Shown piece after piece: positions 17,372-25,566 of a DNA stretch of 64,000 nt. The notes beneath the pieces are model-generated. The model did no database searches, was not told the origin of the DNA, and was given only the letters and a program-made list of their open reading frames with translations. The translations under genes and the position numbers were made by a program. Source of the stretch: Clostridiales bacterium (GTDB taxonomy: Bacteria; Bacillota; Clostridia; Saccharofermentanales; Saccharofermentanaceae); the NCBI GenBank assembly GCA_017961235.1, contig JAGCXQ010000004.1:1-64000 (forward strand), in the 5' to 3' direction. Within the stretch, counting starts at the first letter, position 1; every line of letters begins with the position of its first letter.

Positions 17372-18766
17372 TCACTTCCCGAGAAGTTTCTTCTTCTTCT
17401 CGTCAAACTCCTCCTGCGAAAGGATACCGCTGTCGAAAAGCTCCTTATAATCTTTCAGCAGCTGGATCTTTTCGAGCTCCTTCTGCTCGGCAAGTTTCGC
17501 CCGGTTGGTCTCTACGATCGGCGCGGCCGCAGCTTTCCGGCTTGCAACCACCTGACTCTTTCTCATGCCGCAGGAACATGTTCCCGTAAAGTTCGGATTG
17601 ACCTTACCACAAGTGCAGCGCCATTCATTCGCACCCGCCTCGCGGTTATAGTCATGGTAATTTTGCATGTATGAATTTGAAACAGAATAGCTTGGCGAAT
17701 AGGAATAATCTTCACCATAGTTCATGTTCACAAGCAAAACAATACCGGCTATGACTATAACGACCGCTGCTAGTATCATCGTATAGTAGCCAAATCCACG
17801 GTCAATAAAATCTGAACGAAAATAGCGCATGACTTTGTTCATATCGGCCATGTTAGATATGGCGAAAATACCCACATACATGGCATAGATAAAGTAGGCT
17901 ATCTTCGTTCCCTTTAAATCAATCGCCGCCAGGATTATCGCTATGACAGATGCTGTCAACATTATAATTACACTTGGCGATTCCGCTAAGTCCGCACCCT
18001 TTAACCAAGAGTACCATTGCGTATCTCCCCAACCGTTTACAGTAAAGCACGGCAAAAACATGGATATGGCCATGATAATGGCACCGATGATCGCCGGCAC
18101 CCTTCCCGGAGTGGACCAGGAAGCACCCGAGGAGCTGCTCGAATAAGAAGGCATGACCGGTCTTGAAGTCTCAACTTGGGATCTTGGCACATATGCGCCT
18201 CGCGGAGTATATCCGGCAGGGACCGGAGGCGGAACCGCTGCCGGCCTTGAAACCTGCGCAGCAGGTCTTGCCGCCGCTGTTCTCTGTGCCATTGCGGACT
18301 TCGGAATCGGCGGAGGAGTCTGTCTTTCCGGACTTGCCGCCTTGGGAACAGGAACTGCCGGAGCGCTGGATACCGGTTTTTCCGGAACGGGATTCACAGC
18401 AACTGTAGCAGAACGAGCAGGAGCAATAGGTTCAGCGTGGTTATTTACCAGCGCAACCGTAGCGTCCGGATCAAAAGCTGCCGGTTTTGTCGGATCAGGC
18501 ATTTCAAGTGCTTTTTCCATCACAGGAGATTTTTCCGGCGCCGGCCGCCGGGAAGCCTTCTTTATGGGTACATAATCAGGCAGTTCCACCTCGATAGGCT
18601 GAGTATCTTCAGAAACCGCTTCAGAAACCGGCTCCGGTGATGTTTCCGGTTTTTCTTCTACAACACCTTGAGCGAAAAGGTCATCCATGCTGGCGATAGA
18701 TTCTCCGCAAAAGATACAGAATTTCGAATTATCATCAATTTGTTTACCACATGAATCGCAAAACAT
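17372..18766 (-). CDS. Zinc-ribbon membrane protein with C-terminal SHOCT domain
   Basis: 464 residues. The chosen ATG (18766) has AGGGG 8 nt upstream. An N-terminal zinc ribbon (CDSCG ... CIFCG, residues 3-21) is followed by about 170 residues of Pro/Ala/Val-rich low complexity. Four hydrophobic segments (about 230-350) then form a membrane domain. A second CxC-type zinc finger (CTCGKVNPNFTGTCSCG) and a C-terminal SHOCT motif (LLKDYKELFDSGILSQEEFDEKKKKLL) end it. SHOCT domains are thought to mediate oligomerisation. Function unknown. The gene at 29547-30464 has a very similar SHOCT tail. Confidence 0.75.
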   Translation of the reverse strand: MFCDSCGKQIDDNSKFCIFCGESIASMDDLFAQGVVEEKPETSPEPVSEAVSEDTQPIEVELPDYVPIKKASRRPAPEKSPVMEKALEMPDPTKPAAFDPDATVALVNNHAEPIAPARSATVAVNPVPEKPVSSAPAVPVPKAASPERQTPPPIPKSAMAQRTAAARPAAQVSRPAAVPPPVPAGYTPRGAYVPRSQVETSRPVMPSYSSSSSGASWSTPGRVPAIIGAIIMAISMFLPCFTVNGWGDTQWYSWLKGADLAESPSVIIMLTASVIAIILAAIDLKGTKIAYFIYAMYVGIFAISNMADMNKVMRYFRSDFIDRGFGYYTMILAAVVIVIAGIVLLVNMNYGEDYSYSPSYSVSNSYMQNYHDYNREAGANEWRCTCGKVNPNFTGTCSCGMRKSQVVASRKAAAAPIVETNRAKLAEQKELEKIQLLKDYKELFDSGILSQEEFDEKKKKLLGK

Positions 18767-18833
18767 ACCCCACACCCCTCATCAAAAATACCTAACTTCA
18801 TTATAATTCTTGAGACTTTATCGCGCAATAATA

Positions 18834-18864
18834 AGCGGGCCGTCTTCATAAAAGACAGCCCGCT
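18834..18864 (-). terminator. Terminator of the AIM24-family gene
   Basis: AGCGGGCCGTCTT pairs with AAGACAGCCCGCT (one G-U type mismatch) around a 5-nt loop, 30 bp after the stop; TTATTATTG follows on the minus strand. Confidence 0.8.
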
Positions 18865-18893
18865 TCTCATTTCTACGCTAACTCTGGTGGGGA

Positions 18894-19568
18894 TCAGGTC
18901 CTGAAAGCAGAACCGATCAGATTCACGATCTTACCGATCGGCATCGTCTGGATCCATACCTTACCGGGGCCGGTCACGACCGTATTAAAGAGGCCCTCAC
19001 CGCCGAAGAATACATTCTTCGCACCGTGGACCATCGTGATATCCATCGATACAGTTTCTTCCATCATTGCCAGATATCCTGTGTCGATCAGCATCGTCTG
19101 TCCGGGCTGAAGATCATACTCGACGATCGATCCGTCGATCTCTACGAAAGCAAGTCCGGTACCGGAGAGTTTCTGCATGATAAAACCTTCACCGCCGAAG
19201 AAACCCGCACCGATCTTTTTTCTAAAGAAAATGCTGAGATTAACGCCTTCGGTCGATGCCAGAAAAGCACTTTTCTGTGCGATGATCGGCTTATCCGGTG
19301 TGATCTCGATCGCGCGGATCTCACCCGGGAAACTTGAAGCAAAAGCAATCAGGCCTTCCGAGCCCTCTGCGGAGTATCTGTTCTGGAACATTGACTCACC
19401 GGAAAACATACGTCCGATGGATCTTCCTATACCACCTGTAGCATGTGTCTCCATTCTCATATTCGATGACATCCAGCTCATCGCGCCACGCTCTGTGATC
19501 ATTGCCTCGCCGGGCTGAAGATGGCAAACTACGACCGGGAGCTGGTCGCCGGTAATCTCGTATTTCAT
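18894..19568 (-). CDS. AIM24-family protein
   Basis: 224 residues, all-beta. Features typical of the AIM24/TIGR00266 family: N-terminal LQPGEAMITERGAMSWMSSNM, the Gly/Phe-rich stretch GAGFFGGEGFIMQKLSG, and the end GPGKVWIQTMP. The family forms a double-beta barrel; its biochemical role in bacteria is unknown. No signal peptide. GGGAGG precedes the ATG. It is single-gene by context, with a terminator downstream. The neighbours are zinc-ribbon membrane proteins, a grouping often seen in Firmicutes. Confidence 0.88.
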   Translation of the reverse strand: MKYEITGDQLPVVVCHLQPGEAMITERGAMSWMSSNMRMETHATGGIGRSIGRMFSGESMFQNRYSAEGSEGLIAFASSFPGEIRAIEITPDKPIIAQKSAFLASTEGVNLSIFFRKKIGAGFFGGEGFIMQKLSGTGLAFVEIDGSIVEYDLQPGQTMLIDTGYLAMMEETVSMDITMVHGAKNVFFGGEGLFNTVVTGPGKVWIQTMPIGKIVNLIGSAFRT

Positions 19569-19656
19569 ATACTAATCCTCCCATATGTAATCACTGGTTT
19601 ATTGTATCATTCCTCCGCTTATCCAACAACGCAACAAAAGGTCCATTACATAAAAA

Positions 19657-19690
19657 CAGAGGACATCTCATCATTTTGAGACGTCCTCTG
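19657..19690 (-). terminator. Terminator of the zinc-ribbon gene at 19720-20475
   Basis: CAGAGGACATCTC pairs with GAGACGTCCTCTG (one mismatch), followed on the minus strand by TTTTTATG. Confidence 0.8.
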
Positions 19691-19719
19691 ATGAAATGCT
19701 GTTTTCAGTTTTGCAGATC

Positions 19720-20475
19720 TTACATCGCAGGATAGAGCGGAACAGGAGAAGAAGAAGCTCTCTTCTCTTTGTTTCTTCTGATAAAGATCATGATACCACC
19801 CGCTAGGATCAGTACACTTGCGATGATGCTCAGGAAATATCCGGGGCCTCTTTCGACCACTTCACCAATACCCAGGTCTTTGATGGAGGCCTCATTTACC
19901 AGGATAACGAGACCGCAGGCGCAGGTATTTAATATCGACATAATAAACACACCGAGTTTCAGTCCCACAAACAGGAAAATGAGGATCAGTACGACATTAA
20001 TCATATACAGCCAGCCGACCGGAACCTTCAGAAGCGTAGCAGCAACTTCCACGAAGCGGACTTTTTTCTTCAGGCCAAAGAGCTTCAGGAACAGTGAAAC
20101 GAACAGTAGTGCGCAGGATGCAAGCAGAATGATCGTATCCGGTTTTGCAATATCGAATCTCTTTGGCTTCGTGCCGACCGGAGCAAATTCAGCCGGATTA
20201 TAAGGAGCCTGAACAGGTGCTGCGCCGGCATTCATCTGAGGCACTGGCTGCTGATACGGCTGCGGCGCCTGCTGATACTGTTGCGGAACCGGCTGCTGAT
20301 ACGGCTGTGGTGCCTGCTGATACTGTTGCGGTACCGGCTGCTGGTAAGGCTGCTGATACTGAACCGGCTGAGGCATCGGTGCCGGAGCGGGCGCCGGTGC
20401 TGCTACAGGAGTGCCACAGAACAGGCAGAATTTAGAATCATCTGCAAATTCTTTGCCACATACTCTACAAATCAT
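19720..20475 (-). CDS. Zinc-ribbon membrane protein with Pro/Gln repeats
   Basis: 251 residues. The start is the ATG at 20475 (MICRVCGKEF), with GGGGG 8 nt upstream; a much longer frame runs upstream without a site. An N-terminal CxxC...CxxC zinc ribbon is followed by tandem copies of a 15-residue Pro/Gln/Tyr unit (QPYQQPVPQQYQQAP), visible as a 45-bp DNA repeat at about 20230-20370. Four hydrophobic segments fill the C-terminal half. Function unknown. It belongs to the same zinc-ribbon membrane family as the gene at 17372-18766, without SHOCT. Confidence 0.75.
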   Translation of the reverse strand: MICRVCGKEFADDSKFCLFCGTPVAAPAPAPAPMPQPVQYQQPYQQPVPQQYQQAPQPYQQPVPQQYQQAPQPYQQPVPQMNAGAAPVQAPYNPAEFAPVGTKPKRFDIAKPDTIILLASCALLFVSLFLKLFGLKKKVRFVEVAATLLKVPVGWLYMINVVLILIFLFVGLKLGVFIMSILNTCACGLVILVNEASIKDLGIGEVVERGPGYFLSIIASVLILAGGIMIFIRRNKEKRASSSPVPLYPAM

Positions 20476-20544
20476 ACATAATACCCCCACAAGAAAAATT
20501 GTTATTTTCATTATAGACTTGAAAAGCAGCACTTGCAAGAAAAG

Positions 20545-20580
20545 AAATACCATCTGCCGGTGTTCCGGCGGATGGTATTT
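20545..20580 (-). terminator. Terminator of xylB
   Basis: AAATACCATCTGCCGG pairs with CCGGCGGATGGTATTT (one mismatch) around TGTT; CTTTTCTTG follows on the minus strand. Confidence 0.85.
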
Positions 20581-20646
20581 CGCTGTTTTTCAGTTCACTT
20601 TGAGGCTGACCGGATCTCCCGGCTTCTCCTCAAAAAGCACTTGTCC

Positions 20647-22170
20647 TTATACGTTGGCAAGTCTCTTGAAGTTCTCAGCCATCGGAGCGTACAGATCCTT
20701 GTAGATCTGGTAGTACGGCTCATACTGTGCATGTACGTCTGCTCTTGCATCCATGGAGGAAGCGGAGAATATCGTCGCGCCGCAAGCTTCCTGGATCGTC
20801 GGATATACGCCGGCAGCTACGGATGCGAGGAGTGCTGCACCGAGTGCACCACCCTGATCGGATGCGCAGGTATTTACTGTGCAGTCAAATACGTCTGCGA
20901 GCATCTGTCTCCAGAACTTACTCTTAGAACCGCCGCCGCAAGCATACATGGAATCGATCTTAACACCGAGGTTGTTGAAGATATCGATGGAATCACGAAG
21001 AGCATACACAACGCCCTCCATTACCGCACGGAGCATGTCTTTTCTCTCATGCATTGCGGAAAGACCGAAGAATACGCCACGGGCATTCGGGTCAAGGTGC
21101 GGTGTTCTCTCACCCATGAGGTACGGGAGATACAGCAGACGGTTTGCACCGATCGGTACATCCTTTGCGATCTCGTCGAGGAGCTGATATACATCGATGC
21201 CGCGCTTTTCCGCTTCGATAACTTCTGCATCACAGCAGGTATTCTTGAACCACTTGAGCGACAGGCAGGCAGCCTGGTGAACGCCCATTACGTGCCAGCA
21301 GCCCGGAACAGCGGAGCAGAATGTATGTACGCGGCCCTTCGGATCGACCTGCATATCGTCTGTATGTGCGAATACAACACCGGAAGTGCCGAGAGTTGCA
21401 AATGCGGTTCCTTCTTTTACAACACCGCAACCGATAGCAGCTGCTGCGTTATCGCCTGCGCCTGCAGCAACCGGGATACCTGCGGGAAGTCCAGTCTCCG
21501 CAGCGATCTCTTCAGTAACGCGGCCGGAAACTTCTACCGACTCGTAAACCTTTGCGAGCCACTCCTTCTTGATGTCGAGGAGCTCGAGAACTTCGTCGGA
21601 CCAGTTACGGTTCTTGATGTCGAGGAGCTGCATACCGGATGCATCGGAAACGTCTGTTGCGAATTCGCCGGTAAGTCTATAGCGTACATAGTCCTTCGGC
21701 AGAAGGATGTGGGCAACCTGAGAGTAGATCTCCGGCTCGTTATTTCTTACCCAGAGGATCTTCGAAGCGGTAAAACCTGTGAGCGCCGGAGATGCGGTGA
21801 TCGCCATCAGCTTATCGAGGCCGACCTTTTCTGTGATCTCTTCGCACTCTTTCGCGGTTCTCTGGTCGCACCAGATGATGGACTTTCTAAGAACTTTGCC
21901 GTCCTTATCGAGCATGACCAGACCGTGCATCTGTCCGGAAAGACCGATACCTGCGATATCTTCCTTATTTACGCCGCTATCTGCAACGACCTTCTTCAGG
22001 CCGGTCAGTGCAGCATTCCACCAATCGTCCGGCTCCTGCTCAGCATAGCCGTTCTGCGGCTGATACAGCGGGTATTCCACTGTATGGGCAGCCACGAGTT
22101 TTCCATCCTGGGAAAACAGCGCGGTCTTTGTTCCGGATGTTCCGATGTCAATACCGATAAGATATTTCAT
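20647..22170 (-). CDS. xylB: Xylulokinase
   Basis: 507 residues, FGGY carbohydrate kinase. N-terminal phosphate-1 motif IGIDIGTSGTKTALF, substrate-loop GLSGQMHGLVMLD (about 77-89), WCDQR (100-104) and the catalytic Asp240 in AGAGDNAAAAIG support D-xylulose as substrate. The C-terminal YACGGGSKSKFWRQMLADVF is the ATP-site region. Product: xylulose 5-phosphate, which the nearby transketolase uses. AAGGAG is 9 nt before the ATG. It is the last gene of the tkt-lacI-GH3-xylB run; no xylA is in the window. A 580-codon frame runs antisense across it but is a shadow. Confidence 0.95.
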   Translation of the reverse strand: MKYLIGIDIGTSGTKTALFSQDGKLVAAHTVEYPLYQPQNGYAEQEPDDWWNAALTGLKKVVADSGVNKEDIAGIGLSGQMHGLVMLDKDGKVLRKSIIWCDQRTAKECEEITEKVGLDKLMAITASPALTGFTASKILWVRNNEPEIYSQVAHILLPKDYVRYRLTGEFATDVSDASGMQLLDIKNRNWSDEVLELLDIKKEWLAKVYESVEVSGRVTEEIAAETGLPAGIPVAAGAGDNAAAAIGCGVVKEGTAFATLGTSGVVFAHTDDMQVDPKGRVHTFCSAVPGCWHVMGVHQAACLSLKWFKNTCCDAEVIEAEKRGIDVYQLLDEIAKDVPIGANRLLYLPYLMGERTPHLDPNARGVFFGLSAMHERKDMLRAVMEGVVYALRDSIDIFNNLGVKIDSMYACGGGSKSKFWRQMLADVFDCTVNTCASDQGGALGAALLASVAAGVYPTIQEACGATIFSASSMDARADVHAQYEPYYQIYKDLYAPMAENFKRLANV

Positions 22171-22275
22171 AGTTCAAATCTCCTTAATGTTGTTTATTTT
22201 GTGGACGCCTTCCGTCCTTATTCACTTCTTTTCGGCCGGGAGTTTCCCCTTGCCTCTTCACAAGTCACGCAGTAA

Positions 22276-24372
22276 TTATTTTACTACGGAAACACGGATG
22301 CAGGAAGAACCTGTGAGCTCTTTACTCTTTTCATCCGGCTGGTTTACACCGGCGAACAGATCGAAGGTATTTCCGTCGCGGATCACTTCGCCTTCTTCAT
22401 TTACCACGTCAAAAGCACTGTCATCGATCTTTATCTGCACCGTTATTTCTCCGCCGGCCGGGATTGCGACTCTTTCAAATCCGCAAAGTCTCGGATACGG
22501 GTTTGCAAATGCGGAGGTGGTGTTTCGGATATAGAGCTGTACGACATCTTCTGTATCAACATCGCCCTGATTCTGTACGCTTACGGTCGCGATACCGGAA
22601 GCTGCATCATAGACGCAATCAGTCACTGCGATCTTCGAGTAAGTAAGACCATATCCGAACGGATAGAGAATGTTCTCTCTGGTGTAGCGGTAGGTTCTGT
22701 CCTTCATGGAGTAATCGGCGAAATCCGGGATCTTGTCGATGCTCTCATAGAATGTCAGCGGGAGTTTACCGGACGGCGATACCTTACCGAAGAGGATATT
22801 CGCCAGTGCGGTTCCGCCGAGTTCACCCGGATACCAGGCCTGGATCAGGGCGTCTGCTTTATCTGCAAGAGGATTGATAGAAGATCCTGCCGCAAGTACG
22901 ACGACGGTCGGCTTGCCGAGATCAAGTACCTTTTCGATCAGGACTCTCTGTCCTTCCGGAAGCAGAAGATCTCTCTTATCTCCGGAATCAAAGGCGTTAC
23001 CTGTATCTCCCTGCTCACCCTCAAGTGTCGCGTCAAGTCCGACACAGAGAACGATCGCATCTGCCATCTCTCCGAGGATCAAGGCCTCGGCTATGCCGTC
23101 TTCTGCAAAAGCAAGCGGCTGGATGCGGTCTTTATCCAGAGAGGAACCCTCTGCATAGTACACGCGGATATCGGAGCCGGCCTCCTCGCGGATACCCTCG
23201 AGGAAAGTCTTCGGAGCGATCGATGTGCCGTAGTAGTTTCCACGGAGAGCATCGATACTGTCGCTGTTCGGACCGATCACGGCGATCGACTTCAGGGATT
23301 CTTTCTTCAGCGGGAGCATGCCGTTATTCTTCAGGAGTACCATCGACTTCTCGGCGCACTCGAGAGAAACTTTTCTATGTTCGTCACAGGCAACGACATC
23401 GTACGGGATATCGTCAAACTCGGTATGTTCCTCGAAAAGACCGAGTCTCATTCTGGTCCTCATCAGGCGGACGACCGCATTGCGGATCGTCTCTTTGGAT
23501 ACGAGTCCTTCTTTCTCTGCTGCGAGAAGATGTACATAAGTATTACCGCAGTTCAGATCGCATCCGGCGTTGATCGCTTTTGCTGCGGACTCGGTCGGTG
23601 TCTTCGTTACGCGGTGGGACTCGTGGAAGTCACGGATCGCCCAGCAGTCGGATACGAAATAACCGTCAAAGCCCCACTCCTTCAGTTTTCCCATCAGGAA
23701 CGGGCTGGCGCATGTCGGATCTCCGTTAAGGCGTGTATATGCACCCATGACGCCCTCGACCTTTGCCTCTTTTACCAGAGCTTCAAAAGCCGGAAGATAG
23801 GTCTCGGCAAGATCTTTTTTCGAAGCGATCGTATTAAACTCATGACGGAGTGCCTCAGGACCGCTATGTGCCGCGAAGTGCTTCGCACAGCCGGCCGCCA
23901 GCATGTATTTTCCATCGCCCTGAAGATTCTTTACGAAAGAGACACCGAGCTTTGTCGTAAGATATGGATCTTCACCGTAGGTCTCATGTCCTCTACCCCA
24001 TCTCGGGTCACGGAAGATATTGATATTCGGGCTCCAGAGTGTCAGGCCCTTATAGATATCTCTATCGCCCTTTTTCGAGGATGCATTATACTTCGCACGG
24101 GCTTCAGTCGCGATGATCTTCGCAACTTTTCCGAGAAGCTTATCGTCAAACATTGCCGCCAGGCCGATCGCCTGCGGGAACATCGTCGCGGTACCGGAAC
24201 GGGCCACACCGTGGAGGCCTTCATTCCACCAGTTATATGCCGGAACGCCGAGACGTTCTACCGCCGGAGCTCCATAGCTTAACTGCGGGACCTGCTCTTC
24301 AAAGGTCATCTTGTCAGCAAGGTCTTCTGCTCTTTCCTGAAAGGAGAGATTGGGATCTAGATACTTTTCCAT
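22276..24372 (-). CDS. Glycoside hydrolase family 3, beta-xylosidase-like
   Basis: 698 residues, no signal peptide, so probably cytoplasmic. It has a GH3 N-terminal TIM barrel, a C-terminal alpha/beta domain and a fibronectin-III-like end (VSVQNQGDVDTEDVVQLYIR). The nucleophile is expected at Asp242 in GYFVSDCWAI. VPAYNWWNEGLHGVA (43-57) is characteristic of the beta-xylosidase/arabinofuranosidase branch rather than BglX glucosidases. It should release xylose from imported xylosides. It lies between a LacI regulator and xylB, which supports the substrate call. GAGGTG precedes the ATG. Confidence 0.88.
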   Translation of the reverse strand: MEKYLDPNLSFQERAEDLADKMTFEEQVPQLSYGAPAVERLGVPAYNWWNEGLHGVARSGTATMFPQAIGLAAMFDDKLLGKVAKIIATEARAKYNASSKKGDRDIYKGLTLWSPNINIFRDPRWGRGHETYGEDPYLTTKLGVSFVKNLQGDGKYMLAAGCAKHFAAHSGPEALRHEFNTIASKKDLAETYLPAFEALVKEAKVEGVMGAYTRLNGDPTCASPFLMGKLKEWGFDGYFVSDCWAIRDFHESHRVTKTPTESAAKAINAGCDLNCGNTYVHLLAAEKEGLVSKETIRNAVVRLMRTRMRLGLFEEHTEFDDIPYDVVACDEHRKVSLECAEKSMVLLKNNGMLPLKKESLKSIAVIGPNSDSIDALRGNYYGTSIAPKTFLEGIREEAGSDIRVYYAEGSSLDKDRIQPLAFAEDGIAEALILGEMADAIVLCVGLDATLEGEQGDTGNAFDSGDKRDLLLPEGQRVLIEKVLDLGKPTVVVLAAGSSINPLADKADALIQAWYPGELGGTALANILFGKVSPSGKLPLTFYESIDKIPDFADYSMKDRTYRYTRENILYPFGYGLTYSKIAVTDCVYDAASGIATVSVQNQGDVDTEDVVQLYIRNTTSAFANPYPRLCGFERVAIPAGGEITVQIKIDDSAFDVVNEEGEVIRDGNTFDLFAGVNQPDEKSKELTGSSCIRVSVVK

Positions 24373-24391
24373 GTTGTCACCTCGTTATGTC

Positions 24392-25411
24392 TTAGTTGTT
24401 CAGATCTCTGCAACTCTCACCCGGAATCATCTGCGGAGGAAGCGTGATCGTCTTAGTAATATCCTTTTCGCCGGATATCTGGGCGAGAAGATTCTTCGCA
24501 GCCTCTTCTCCGATTGCCTTTGTATCCTGACGGATCGTTGTCAGTTTCAGGCTCGTTCTCTGTGTGATCTCGATACCGTCAAAACCAACAACGGAAATAT
24601 CCTCCGGGACGGAAAGTCCCTCTTCCCGGATCGCATCGATCACGCCGATCGCCGAATAGTCATCACTGGCGATCACCGCCGTCGGACGGTCATCCTTTGT
24701 CGCGGAAAGAAGATTCTTCATGGATTCATACCCGCCCTCGATGGAATAGTAACGAGACGGGAAAAGACGGAACGTGACGTCCTTCGCACCGGAATCGGCA
24801 ACTGCCTTCTCCAGCGCGGAGATGCGTGCTTCCGTGATATATTTGCCACGGGCGCCGTGCATAAAGACGATATTTCTGTGCCCCTTCTCATAAAGATGGT
24901 TAAAGATCATCTTCATGCTCTCGGCAGGATCGGTCATGACGCATCCGATATACTCATCTTCGTAATCGACCGCGATCTTCGGGAGATTGCTCTCGATCAG
25001 TTCACGAGCATCCTTCTGCGAGTGGTCGGTATTAACGATGAAAATACCATCGACTCTTCTATACCGGCAGTGTCCGAGATAGGAAAGACCGAGATTACCA
25101 ACTTTGTTGGAAATGAATACGATATCGTATCCGTGCTTCTCGACATAGTCCTTGAAGCTCTCGATCACCTGGGCAAAAAAGTAGTGCCAAAGACCCATCT
25201 GAGAAGCATCCTGGCACAGTACACCGATGGACCAGGTACGGCTCTGCGACAGTGCTCTTGCACCTGCATTCGGAACATAATCCAGTTCCTGCGCGATACG
25301 GCGGACACGCTCACGTGTCGCTGCACTTACATCACTGGCATTGGACAGTGCTTTTGAAACCGTAGCCGGAGAAAGGCCACAGGCCTTCGCAATATCATAG
25401 ATCGTTGCCAT
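24392..25411 (-). CDS. LacI-family transcriptional regulator
   Basis: 339 residues. The N-terminal helix-turn-helix (IYDIAKACGLSPATVSKALSN) and hinge helix (ELDYVPNAGARALSQSRT) are classical. The remainder is a periplasmic-binding-protein-like sugar-sensing domain. It should bind a palindrome with central CG. The only strong match noticed is the 22-bp palindrome before tkt (27674-27695), which would put the whole tkt-lacI-GH3-xylB run under it. GGGAG precedes the ATG. The effector is not shown by sequence; a pentose or xyloside is inferred from neighbours. Confidence 0.9.
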   Translation of the reverse strand: MATIYDIAKACGLSPATVSKALSNASDVSAATRERVRRIAQELDYVPNAGARALSQSRTWSIGVLCQDASQMGLWHYFFAQVIESFKDYVEKHGYDIVFISNKVGNLGLSYLGHCRYRRVDGIFIVNTDHSQKDARELIESNLPKIAVDYEDEYIGCVMTDPAESMKMIFNHLYEKGHRNIVFMHGARGKYITEARISALEKAVADSGAKDVTFRLFPSRYYSIEGGYESMKNLLSATKDDRPTAVIASDDYSAIGVIDAIREEGLSVPEDISVVGFDGIEITQRTSLKLTTIRQDTKAIGEEAAKNLLAQISGEKDITKTITLPPQMIPGESCRDLNN

Positions 25412-25521
25412 GAGATCTCCCTAGTCCTTCTTTTATGATTTTGTAGTATATCCGGCACAAATCCGGAAATCCGGCGTCCGCGAGGAAGGCTCCTCAGCAC
25501 CGGTATCCTCTGAGGGATAGA

Positions 25522-25560
25522 ATTCCGCCGGAACCCGCTTTTTCCGGATCCCGGCGGAAT
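25522..25560 (-). terminator. Hairpin after tkt
   Basis: ATTCCGCCGG (25522-25531) / CCGGCGGAAT (25551-25560) starts 6 bp after the tkt stop. The U-run is poor, so it may only partly terminate, allowing read-through into lacI. Confidence 0.5.
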
Positions 25561-25566
25561 GATCAA

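Noticed and set aside
20230..20370. 45-bp DNA repeat as an independent element
   Set aside because: It is the in-frame coding of Pro/Gln/Tyr protein repeats in the zinc-ribbon gene.
20533..22275. 580-codon plus-strand frame opposite xylB
   Set aside because: Fully antisense to a clear xylulokinase, Cys/Arg/Ser-rich translation, no ribosome site; a shadow of codon structure.
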